This document shows, piece by piece, positions 52,120 to 59,806 of a stretch of 64,000 bases of DNA; the stretch's first letter is position 1; each line of letters starts with the position of its first letter. Source of the stretch: Leucothrix arctica (lineage in GTDB: Bacteria > Pseudomonadota > Gammaproteobacteria > Thiotrichales > Thiotrichaceae); assembly GCF_003172895.1 (NCBI RefSeq), contig NZ_QGKL01000039.1, positions 186,001 through 250,000 on the forward strand, given 5' to 3'. The notes under the pieces are model-generated. The model ran no database searches and was not told the origin of the DNA. It saw only the letters and a program-made list of their open reading frames with translations. The translations under genes were made by a program, and so were the position numbers.

Positions 52120-52273
52120 ACTGAATACACTTAATTTAATTAATTAGACCCATCATTATGTCAGATAAAAAGATATTGAGTGGTGGAATAGCATGATCCC
52201 TAGGGTTAGCCATAAGTTGCTTAAATAGATGTCATAAATAACATATTAATCAATGACTTGTATTTTATTTAAC
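52120..52273. other. First half of gene-free region upstream of the 111-residue exported protein
   Basis: Together with the following promoter and leader, this makes 309 bp without a gene. It is AT-rich and must hold the promoter of the minus-strand amidotransferase gene. I could not single out a convincing -35/-10 pair in it and see no ORF or strong hairpin. Confidence 0.5.
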
Positions 52274-52303
52274 TTGCGCTAAGCATTTTAGCTGTCTTAT
52301 AAT
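52274..52303 (+). promoter_or_regulatory. Sigma-70-type promoter for the 52429 gene
   Basis: TTGCGC (52274-52279) and a perfect TATAAT (52298-52303) are separated by 18 bases. Transcription would start near 52310, giving an untranslated leader of about 120 nt before the ATG at 52429. Confidence 0.65.
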
Positions 52304-52371
52304 CATTGTAATGGTGTGATTTTGTATAAAATCTCATCTAACCCAAGTGCCCAAATGGATTGAGCGCTTAC

Positions 52372-52409
52372 TGCGTATAGATACGCACCACTTATGATTT
52401 GAATAAGTG
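52372..52409 (+). promoter_or_regulatory. Two tandem perfect hairpins in the mRNA leader
   Basis: TGCGTAT / ATACGCA (52372-52378/52381-52387) is a perfect 7-bp inverted repeat with a 2-base centre. CACTTAT / ATAAGTG (52389-52395/52403-52409) is a perfect 7-bp stem with a 7-base loop. They are one base apart and end eight bases before the AAGG ribosome-binding site. No T-tract follows, so they are not a terminator. The first could also be a dimeric-regulator operator. Confidence 0.6.
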
Positions 52410-52428
52410 AACAAAAAAGGACTACGTT

Positions 52429-52764
52429 ATGAAAGTACTTAGAGTATTGAAAGTCACTGGAACGGTCATGATTGCTGTTATCGCTTTGTATGTGACGAGT
52501 TTTACTTATGCCGTCTCATCCACTTCATCGAGTAAAATTAAAGATTTTCAGTTGGTACACTTTGACGGTGGTGAAGTGAGGCGTTCTCATGTTTCCATCG
52601 CTGTACGTCGCGGTTACCCTGGTGTAGTGCCGAAGATCACTAAACGTGCATCTGCAATGTACCCTAATTGCTACGATGTTAAATTCATCTTTAAGAATGA
52701 GCTACGACGTTTAACATTCAACTGCGGAAGCAGTAGTCAGCAGCTGACTATGTTGACACGTTAG
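52429..52764 (+). CDS. Small exported protein of unknown function
   Basis: A 111-residue protein with an N-terminal signal peptide or anchor (about 8-28, possible cut after TYA). The mature basic chain has two cysteines (NCYDV and NCGSS) that could form a disulfide. Strands around VHFDGGEVRRSHVSIAV and KFIFKNELRRLTFN suggest a small beta fold. I do not recognise the family. AAAAAAGGACTACGTT gives a good RBS, and a promoter, leader hairpins and terminator flank it, so it is a genuine single-gene unit. Confidence 0.75.
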   Translation: MKVLRVLKVTGTVMIAVIALYVTSFTYAVSSTSSSKIKDFQLVHFDGGEVRRSHVSIAVRRGYPGVVPKITKRASAMYPNCYDVKFIFKNELRRLTFNCGSSSQQLTMLTR

Positions 52765-52781
52765 AAAGAGCGCATGATTCG

Positions 52782-52820
52782 AAAGCCCGGTAAGTACTTA
52801 GGTATTTATCGGGCTTTTTT
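52782..52820 (+). terminator. Rho-independent terminator of the 52429 gene
   Basis: The stem AAAGCCCGGTAA / TTATCGGGCTTT (one G-U pair) has a loop of 12 bases and is followed by T-residues on the plus strand. Confidence 0.87.
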
Positions 52821-53141
52821 ATGCGTGAAATAACGTCCCCTGAATAAAAAAGCATCATATACTCACTCTACGTTAAGCTTATTATGAATAGCGATTTCGA
52901 TCCTAAGTGGTTGAATTATAAAGTTCGTATTCATTGAAAATAAAAAAATAATACAAGATTGATAAACACTAAAAAATAGTGATGTCATTTATAAGCTAAC
53001 TATAAAGGGGATACTTCAAGCGTCGATCAGGGGTGATTTTTGACGCCAAGAAGTTCAATATAAAAGAGTCGTTTCTAGTATGTAATTATCACGGATTGGT
53101 AATCGTTAATGCTATTGCGGTGACAAGAAAAAATTATAATT
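52821..53141. other. Gene-free AT-rich region before the sensor kinase
   Basis: About 320 bp with no credible ORF. It contains one notable hairpin: GCGTCGATCA (53020-53029), GGGG loop, then TGATT and GACGC (53034-53046, three-base bulge). There is also a small CACTA/TAGTG stem near 52970. A TATAAT sits at 53135-53140, two bases before the kinase ATG, with no well-spaced -35. The region probably carries kinase regulation, but nothing more specific can be said. Confidence 0.5.
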
Positions 53142-54632
53142 ATGGAACACGTAAATACAGTCGCTTCCGCTTCATTTTTTTCATATAGAAATTTAGGTAT
53201 TAACTCTCTACGCGTACGACAAATGTTGAGTATGTTGGTGCTGGTAGCATTAGGAGTCTCACTATTAGGTGGTGGGTACTTGAGCATGCATAGCTCTCGT
53301 TTGATGAGCGACATGATGTTAAAGCAGCAAGGCGTAGCGTCTCAGTTGCTGGTCAACATACCTGCGTTTAGTGATGAGGCGATTATTACCGATCAGGATC
53401 GTAGCGAGTTGTTGCAGATTCTAAGTCAGCATAAATTTAGCGAAGGCTTTACTGATGACGGTATTAAAAATGAATATTACGCCTATCTTGAAAATCCTGA
53501 AACAGGTGTAGTCCGTTGGCAAAGTAAGTTTCCTTTTGAAGCAAAGGCTGACAGTAATAATGTGGCTTCGAAGCAGTTAATTAAGCCGTTTCATATCGCT
53601 GACGACCTTTCAGATAGACCCGTTTTAAAAGAACGCACACTCACTGCCTATAACGACCAGACTAAGCCGATACTCAACTTTATGGTTTATTCTCAGCACA
53701 TGCGTGTGCAGGGGCAGGACCCTGTTCGACTAGTTATTGCCAAATCTGCGATTGATTTTACAAATGATTGGGATCACGTCCAGAAAAATATCATTGCTCT
53801 GTTTTTCTCAACCTTGGCGTTGGTGCTTATCTCTCAGCTGATTAGTAACTACTTCATCATTACACCGATTCGTGACTTTGAAGCGGAAGTGAAGAAAATT
53901 GAATCGGGCGCTCAAAAAGCGATTGAAAAAGCGTACCCCATTGAGTTGATGGAAGTTAAGAGTGCGATTAATACACTGATTAATGTCGAAAAGGGTCAGA
54001 AAAAACGTTATCGCGAATCCCTAGATAACTTGGCTCATAGCTTGAAAACACCATTAGCGGGCTTGCTTGCGAATGCGCAAACCAACTATGAAATGAAGTC
54101 AGATGACCATAATGACCTAGTGAATGAAATTAATCACATGTGCGACATCGTGGCTTACCAGTTAAAGCGTGCTGCGGTTAGAGCGCCAAACGCAATGGTA
54201 GAGCAACAGCAGTTACGACCAATTTTGTACCGTTTAAAAGGCTCTCTTGAGAAGGTTTATCACCAGAAGACGTTTGATATTAATATCAATGTCGATGAGC
54301 TAGATAAGGTCCGCCTAGAGAGTGATGACCTGATCGAGCTGTTTGGTAACTTGATGAATAACTCTTGCCGATTTTGTGATCGTGTGGTCGAGGTCAGCGC
54401 AAAAAGTGAAACGAACTTCCTTGTGGTTGATATTGATGACGATGGTATGGGCTTTGGTGTAGACAGTCCCTCAGAATTGTTAAAGCGTGGAATGCGTGAC
54501 GACAGTAAAACAGAAGGGCAGGGAATCGGTTTGGCGATCAGTAATGAGATCGTAGAAGCGGCAGGTGGACGTATTGAGCTGAAAGTGTCGCCCCAGATAG
54601 GTGCACGTGTACGCTTGTATTTACCACACTAA
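53142..54632 (+). CDS. Orphan PhoQ-like sensor histidine kinase
   Basis: A 496-residue inner-membrane kinase. The first membrane helix is at about 29-46, a periplasmic sensor domain follows (about 50-214), and the second helix is at about 216-240. A HAMP-like linker, then a DHp domain with phospho-acceptor His299 in NLAHSLKTPLAG, and an HATPase_c domain complete it. N-box NLMNNSCRF, G1 DIDDDGMGF and G2 GQGIGLAIS are visible. The HSLKTPLA H-box and NSLRVR start resemble PhoQ. No response regulator gene is adjacent; a 113-bp gap and sodB follow. No SD is seen before the ATG, so the true start could differ slightly. Confidence 0.9.
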   Translation: MEHVNTVASASFFSYRNLGINSLRVRQMLSMLVLVALGVSLLGGGYLSMHSSRLMSDMMLKQQGVASQLLVNIPAFSDEAIITDQDRSELLQILSQHKFSEGFTDDGIKNEYYAYLENPETGVVRWQSKFPFEAKADSNNVASKQLIKPFHIADDLSDRPVLKERTLTAYNDQTKPILNFMVYSQHMRVQGQDPVRLVIAKSAIDFTNDWDHVQKNIIALFFSTLALVLISQLISNYFIITPIRDFEAEVKKIESGAQKAIEKAYPIELMEVKSAINTLINVEKGQKKRYRESLDNLAHSLKTPLAGLLANAQTNYEMKSDDHNDLVNEINHMCDIVAYQLKRAAVRAPNAMVEQQQLRPILYRLKGSLEKVYHQKTFDININVDELDKVRLESDDLIELFGNLMNNSCRFCDRVVEVSAKSETNFLVVDIDDDGMGFGVDSPSELLKRGMRDDSKTEGQGIGLAISNEIVEAAGGRIELKVSPQIGARVRLYLPH

Positions 54633-54751
54633 GATTAAATAGCGGTACATTCGATTAATACTATTATAAAATGTTGGTTCTATTGCGTTGTTGTTGGGTC
54701 TTGATTACTCTACTCCAACACGAAATTTAATAACATTAGGAGCAACTAGCC

Positions 54752-55339
54752 ATGGCACATACTTTGCCTGAATTACCGTACGCGAAGGACGCGCTTGAGC
54801 CACATATCTCTGCTGAGACATTTGAGTACCACCACGATAAGCACCACGCTGCTTACGTAACAAACTTGAACAATCTAGTTGTTGGTACTGAGTTTGAAGA
54901 TAAGTCATTGGAAGAGATCGTTGCATCTGCTCCAGCTGGCGGCATCTTCAACAATGCAGCTCAAGTTTGGAACCACACGTTCTACTTCAACTGCATGGGT
55001 CCTGATGCTGGTGGCGAGCCTACTGGTGCTCTAGCTGACGCTATCGCTGCTAAGTTTGGTTCATTCGCTGAATTCAAAGAGAAGTTCTCAACGTCTGCTG
55101 TCACTAACTTCGGTTCTGGTTGGACTTGGTTAGTTAAGAACGCTGACGGCGAACTTGAAATCGTAAACACTGCAAACGCAGGTTGCCCACTAACTGTAGA
55201 AGGCCTAACGCCAATCCTAACGATTGATGTTTGGGAGCATGCTTATTACGTAGACAAGCGTAATGCTCGTCCTGCATACGTTGCATCTTTCTGGGAAGTG
55301 ATCAACTGGAATTTCGTAGCAGGTAACTTCGCTGCGTAA
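54752..55339 (+). CDS. sodB: Superoxide dismutase, Fe type
   Basis: A 195-residue cytoplasmic Fe-SOD. Metal ligands: His27 in FEYHHDKHH, His75 in VWNHTFYF, and Asp/His in ILTIDVWEHAYYVD. FNNAAQVWNHTFYFNC (Gln71 environment) and length match Fe-SOD, not Mn-SOD. TTAGGAGCAACTAGCC upstream provides the RBS. It is monocistronic with its own terminator. Confidence 0.96.
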   Translation: MAHTLPELPYAKDALEPHISAETFEYHHDKHHAAYVTNLNNLVVGTEFEDKSLEEIVASAPAGGIFNNAAQVWNHTFYFNCMGPDAGGEPTGALADAIAAKFGSFAEFKEKFSTSAVTNFGSGWTWLVKNADGELEIVNTANAGCPLTVEGLTPILTIDVWEHAYYVDKRNARPAYVASFWEVINWNFVAGNFAA

Positions 55340-55388
55340 TTTATTGATTTGACCAGATAAAATTTATCTGGCAGTATCAATAGCTTGC

Positions 55389-55422
55389 TAAAAAAGGGTG
55401 ACTTTCAGTCACCCTTTTTTAT
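55389..55422 (+). terminator. Rho-independent terminator after sodB
   Basis: The perfect stem AAAAAAGGGTGACT / AGTCACCCTTTTTT with a 3-base loop (TTC) and a T-tract is the strongest terminator in the window. Confidence 0.92.
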
Positions 55423-55502
55423 TTTGTTGCGTTAAATCCATTTAATCGTTTAGAAATTTGTAAATGAACGCTTTGGAGTGGAACACCAGTTAGGAGCCTT
55501 TG

Positions 55503-56675
55503 ATGGACTCAATCATGACAACGTATGGTCGTTTGCCCGTTACTTTTAGACGAGGCGAGGGGTCATATTTGTATGATACTGAGGGAAAAAAGTATCTTGA
55601 TGCGCTTTGCGGAATTGCCGTAACAAGCCTCGGACACGCTCACCCAAAAGTTGCAGAAGCAATTTCAAAACAGGCCAGTACGCTGGTTCATACTTCAAAC
55701 CTTTATCATATTGAAAACCAAACTAAACTCGCTGATAAGCTTTGTCAGTTGTCTGGTATGAGTAATGTGTTTTTTGCAAATTCAGGGGCTGAAGCCAATG
55801 AAGCAGCAATTAAACTAGCGCGTTTATATGGTACGAATAAAGGGGTAGAAAACCCGCACATTGTTGTGATGAAAGGCAGCTTTCATGGCCGTACAATGGC
55901 GACACTATCTGCTACAGGTAATAAAAAAGTTCAAGAAGGCTTTGGTGCGTTATTGCCAGGCTTTACACGTGTACCTTATAACGACTTAGATGCGGTTAGA
56001 CGCGTTGCTAAAAAGAATGAAGATATTGTCGCCATTCTTGTCGAACCTGTTCAAGGTGAAGGTGGCGTAATTATTCCAGAAGATGGCTACCTAAAAACAC
56101 TGCGCGAAATCTGCGATAAGTGGGGTTGGTTGTTGATGGTTGATGAAGTACAAACGGGTATGTGCCGTACCGGTGAATGGTTTGGCTTCCAGCACAGTGG
56201 CATACAGCCAGATGTGATGACCTTGGCTAAGGCTTTAGGCAATGGTGTACCCATTGGGGCATGTCTTGCAGCAGAGTCTGTAAATGACGTATTAAGGCCG
56301 GGTACGCACGGTTCAACTTTTGGTGGTAACCCGCTTTCAACTAGCGCAGCGTTGGCTGTCGTTGAGACAATGGCAGCCGCTGATTCGAAAACTAATGCAT
56401 CCGAAATGGGTGAGTATTTACATACCGAGCTAGCTACTGCGCTTGCAGAGGTTGACGGTGTGAAACTAATTCGTTCTAAAGGTTTAATGCTAGGCATTGT
56501 ACTTGAGAAAGATTGTGGCGAGTTGGTTGCTCAAGCTCTGGAAGCAGGGCTTTTGATTAATGTGACGGCTGGAAACGTGGTGCGCTTATTGCCGCCATTG
56601 ACCTTGAGTCAGCAAGAGGCTGACGAAATTATCCTCACATTGAAAACGCTGATCACAGCATTTCTTCAACAGTAA
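55503..56675 (+). CDS. argD: Acetylornithine aminotransferase
   Basis: A 390-residue PLP-dependent class III aminotransferase converting N-acetylglutamate semialdehyde to N-acetylornithine (and probably succinyl-DAP semialdehyde in lysine synthesis). The PLP lysine is in DVMTLAKALGNGVPIGA, with family motifs VFFANSGAEANEAAIKLAR, FHGRTMATLSATG and VDEVQTGMCRTG. I start at ATG 55503, six bases after TAGGAG, in preference to the TTG directly before it. argF follows in the same operon. Confidence 0.95.
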   Translation: MDSIMTTYGRLPVTFRRGEGSYLYDTEGKKYLDALCGIAVTSLGHAHPKVAEAISKQASTLVHTSNLYHIENQTKLADKLCQLSGMSNVFFANSGAEANEAAIKLARLYGTNKGVENPHIVVMKGSFHGRTMATLSATGNKKVQEGFGALLPGFTRVPYNDLDAVRRVAKKNEDIVAILVEPVQGEGGVIIPEDGYLKTLREICDKWGWLLMVDEVQTGMCRTGEWFGFQHSGIQPDVMTLAKALGNGVPIGACLAAESVNDVLRPGTHGSTFGGNPLSTSAALAVVETMAAADSKTNASEMGEYLHTELATALAEVDGVKLIRSKGLMLGIVLEKDCGELVAQALEAGLLINVTAGNVVRLLPPLTLSQQEADEIILTLKTLITAFLQQ

Positions 56676-56694
56676 TTACTAGAAATATATCATT

Positions 56695-57618
56695 ATGTCC
56701 CAAGTAAGACATTTTTTGACTCTTATGGATTTTTCTCCAGCTGAGTTAACAGTATTGATCGATCGTGCCATTCAAATGAAACAAGAATGGAAGAGCGGTA
56801 ATCTCACTCAACCGCTAAAGCAGCGCACCTTAGCGATGATTTTTGAAAAGTCATCGACACGTACTCGTGTTTCTTTTGAAACCGGTATCACGCAGTTAGG
56901 TGGACATGGTTTGTTCTTGTCGTCTCGTGACACTCAGTTGGGTCGTGGCGAGCCAGTTGAAGATAGCGCACGCGTTATTTCTCGCATGGTTGATATGGTG
57001 ATGATCCGTACGTTTGATCATGCCATGGTGAAGGAATTTGCTGAAAATTCAAAAGTACCTGTTATCAATGCATTGACTGATGACTACCATCCTTGTCAGT
57101 TGTTGGCCGATGTGATGACGTATGTTGAGTACCGTGGCAGCATCGCAGGTAAGACGGTTACATGGGTCGGCGATGGTAATAATATGTGTCACTCGTGGAT
57201 GAATGCGGCGCGTCAGTTTGGTTTTAAATTGAATATTGCATGTCCTGAAGGTTATGACCCAAGCCCTGAGTTAATGGCTGAAGTAGGTGATCATGCTGAA
57301 ATCATTCGTGATGTGAAAGAGGCGTGCACTGACTCTGACCTTGTTTCTACTGATGTTTGGGCGAGTATGGGTCAAGAAGAAGAGCAAGCGCTACGTATGG
57401 CTGCGTTTAAAGACTATCAAGTCAATGCTGAAGTCATGTCTTGCGCTAAAAGTGATGCATTATTTATGCATTGTTTGCCAGCTCACCGTGAAGAAGAAGT
57501 GACAACAGAAGTGCTGGAAGGTCCTCAGAGCGTGGTATGGGATGAAGCTGAAAATCGTTTACATGCACAAAAAGCACTAATGGAAACATTGGCGGTCAAT
57601 GCGGGTCTGATTAATTAG
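56695..57618 (+). CDS. argF: Ornithine carbamoyltransferase
   Basis: A 307-residue enzyme forming citrulline from ornithine and carbamoyl phosphate. Carbamoyl-phosphate site: [12 protein letters not shown]. Ornithine site: [11 protein letters not shown] and the SMG loop WASMGQEEE. The catalytic Cys is in [12 protein letters not shown]. It begins 19 bp after argD, and together they form an arginine-biosynthesis pair. Confidence 0.97.
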   Translation: MSQVRHFLTLMDFSPAELTVLIDRAIQMKQEWKSGNLTQPLKQRTLAMIFEKSSTRTRVSFETGITQLGGHGLFLSSRDTQLGRGEPVEDSARVISRMVDMVMIRTFDHAMVKEFAENSKVPVINALTDDYHPCQLLADVMTYVEYRGSIAGKTVTWVGDGNNMCHSWMNAARQFGFKLNIACPEGYDPSPELMAEVGDHAEIIRDVKEACTDSDLVSTDVWASMGQEEEQALRMAAFKDYQVNAEVMSCAKSDALFMHCLPAHREEEVTTEVLEGPQSVVWDEAENRLHAQKALMETLAVNAGLIN

Positions 57619-57681
57619 CTGGTCGAATGACTACCTGCTTATGAACCCCTTGCTACGACTAATAAATGGAAGCTGTATCTG

Positions 57682-59280
57682 ATGTCAGATGTACTAATTG
57701 AAAAAGAAGCGAAGAAAAGACGTACCTTCGCAATAATCTCACACCCCGATGCGGGTAAGACTACAATGACAGAGAAGTTGCTGTTATTTGGTGGCGCTAT
57801 TCAGTTAGCTGGCTCGGTAAAGGGACGTAAAGCAGCGCGTCATGCGACATCTGACTGGATGACGATGGAGAAGGAACGTGGTATCTCGGTGACGTCATCA
57901 GTGATGCAGTTCCCGTATAACGACCATATTGTTAACCTACTTGATACACCGGGTCATGAAGACTTCTCGGAAGATACTTATCGTACGCTGACCGCTGTTG
58001 ACTCTGCGTTAATGGTTATCGATGTCGCGAAGGGTGTTGAGGAGAGAACGATTAAACTGATGGAAGTTTGTCGTTTACGTGATACGCCAATCATGACTTT
58101 TATCAACAAGTTAGACCGTGAGGGTCGTGACCCTATCGAGCTAATGGATGAAGTCGAGACTGTCTTGAAAATCCGTTGTGCGCCAATTACATGGCCTATC
58201 GGAATGGGTAAACGACTGAAGGGTGTTTACCATTTGTACAATGACAGCATCCATCTTTTTGATGCTCAGCATGCCGGAAAAGTACTTGAGGGTGAGATTA
58301 TTAATGGCTTAGATAATCCTCGTTTAGATGAGTTATTAGGTGACCAGATTGAGGAGCTTCGTGAAGAGATTGAGCTGGTTCAAGGAGCGAGTAACGAGTT
58401 TGATAAAGAAGCGTATTTACGGGGTGAGTTAACGCCGGTGTTCTTTGGTTCTGCGGTGAATAACTTCGGTATCGCTGAGCTGTTGAATGACTTTGTAAAG
58501 TTTGCGCCTGGCCCTCTGCCACGTGCGACAACGACGCGTGAAGTCGGCGCGGATGAGAAAAAATTCACTGGTTTCGTATTCAAGATTCAAGCAAATATGG
58601 ATCCTCAGCATCGTGACCGTATCGCATTTATGCGTATTTGTTCGGGTGTGTTTAAGAAAGGTATGAAGCTGCGTCAGGTTCGTACCGGAAAAGATATTAA
58701 AATCCCGGATGCTTTGACCTTTATGGCTTCTGAGCGTGGTCATGTTGATGATGCGTTCCCAGGGGATATTATTGGTGTGCATAACCACGGTAGCATTCGA
58801 ATTGGTGACACGTTCACACAAGGTGAAGAGCTTTATTTTACAGGTATTCCAAACTTTGCACCTGAGCTATTCCGTCGTGCGCAGTTGCGTGACCCACTAA
58901 AAATGAAGCAGCTGCAAAAAGGTCTGAGTCAGCTTTGTGAAGAGGGCGCAACTCAGTTATTTAAGCCTATGGTTAATAATGATTTGGTATTGGGTGCGGT
59001 TGGTATTCTACAGTTTGAAGTAGTCGCGCAGCGTCTGAAGGATGAGTACAACGTTGACTGTAGTTTTGAAACGGTCAATGTACAGACGGCTCGTTGGATT
59101 GCTTGTGATGATGAGAAGATGATGACTCAATTCAAGACTAAGGCTATTGCTAACCTTTCGTATGACCATGCGGGAGAGTTGGTTTATATTGCGCCTTCAC
59201 GTGTCAATTTGCAGATGGCGATTGAGCGTTGGCCTGATATTAAATTCCAAAGTACGCGCGAGCACGGTATTTACGAGTAA
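57682..59280 (+). CDS. prfC: Peptide chain release factor 3
   Basis: A 532-residue translational GTPase that recycles RF1/RF2 from terminating ribosomes. G1 [16 protein letters not shown], the switch region [12 protein letters not shown]3 [14 protein letters not shown] and G4 [11 protein letters not shown] are all present. The C-terminal domains are of normal length (E. coli 529). It has its own RBS-poor leader 63 bp after argF and ends at a terminator. Confidence 0.97.
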   Translation: MSDVLIEKEAKKRRTFAIISHPDAGKTTMTEKLLLFGGAIQLAGSVKGRKAARHATSDWMTMEKERGISVTSSVMQFPYNDHIVNLLDTPGHEDFSEDTYRTLTAVDSALMVIDVAKGVEERTIKLMEVCRLRDTPIMTFINKLDREGRDPIELMDEVETVLKIRCAPITWPIGMGKRLKGVYHLYNDSIHLFDAQHAGKVLEGEIINGLDNPRLDELLGDQIEELREEIELVQGASNEFDKEAYLRGELTPVFFGSAVNNFGIAELLNDFVKFAPGPLPRATTTREVGADEKKFTGFVFKIQANMDPQHRDRIAFMRICSGVFKKGMKLRQVRTGKDIKIPDALTFMASERGHVDDAFPGDIIGVHNHGSIRIGDTFTQGEELYFTGIPNFAPELFRRAQLRDPLKMKQLQKGLSQLCEEGATQLFKPMVNNDLVLGAVGILQFEVVAQRLKDEYNVDCSFETVNVQTARWIACDDEKMMTQFKTKAIANLSYDHAGELVYIAPSRVNLQMAIERWPDIKFQSTREHGIYE

Positions 59281-59305
59281 GTTATATTGCTTGGAATTGA
59301 GATAC

Positions 59306-59343
59306 CAAAAAGGCGCTTAGTGTTAAACTAAGCGCCTTTTTTT
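59306..59343. terminator. Bidirectional terminator after prfC
   Basis: The perfect 14-bp stem AAAAAGGCGCTTAG / CTAAGCGCCTTTTT with a 7-base loop separates prfC from the convergent lipoprotein gene. Confidence 0.92.
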
Positions 59344-59362
59344 ATGAGCTAAGTAGTTATCT

Positions 59363-59806
59363 TTATAGACAAACCGCTAGCATATTACTGTTATAGGTTT
59401 TAGCAAAAGCACGAATCGCTATACGATATTTCATATGGTTTTCACCGTAGATCACATCGCCTAAACCATCAATGGTGTTTAGTTTGCAGCGTTGACTGGC
59501 TTGTTGCTCCGAGGTCAGTCCCGGTACTTTTAATCCACCACGACCACTATAATACCCAAGTACATTGGGGGTGCCATTTCTTATGGCTTGCTGTGCTTCA
59601 GTGTTCGGATTTCTATTTTCAAGTGCCTGCAACAGCTCAGCAAACTGTTGATCTTTGCTCTCTGTGTTGCTGAGCGCTTTGGGCTGTAAACTGCCCGCTG
59701 GATCCGGAGCGCTTCTCTTGATTGGCTTTGATGTATCAGGCCCAGCGTTGCAGCCCTGAATCAATAAAGCACTGAGTAACAAGCCAATAGTTAAAGACAG
59801 TTTCAT
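59363..59806 (-). CDS. Small lipoprotein overlapping the metalloprotease gene
   Basis: A 147-residue protein with a lipoprotein signal ending in LIQGC (Cys19). An extended Pro/Ser/Lys-rich linker follows, then a C-terminal region with two cysteines (QRCKLNTIDG and the penultimate residue of the chain). I do not recognise the family. Its start overlaps the metalloprotease stop by four bases (ATGA), so the two are translationally coupled. Asp at position +2 is absent (N follows Cys), so outer-membrane location is likely. A role as partner or inhibitor of the protease is inference. Confidence 0.78.
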   Translation of the reverse strand: MKLSLTIGLLLSALLIQGCNAGPDTSKPIKRSAPDPAGSLQPKALSNTESKDQQFAELLQALENRNPNTEAQQAIRNGTPNVLGYYSGRGGLKVPGLTSEQQASQRCKLNTIDGLGDVIYGENHMKYRIAIRAFAKTYNSNMLAVCL

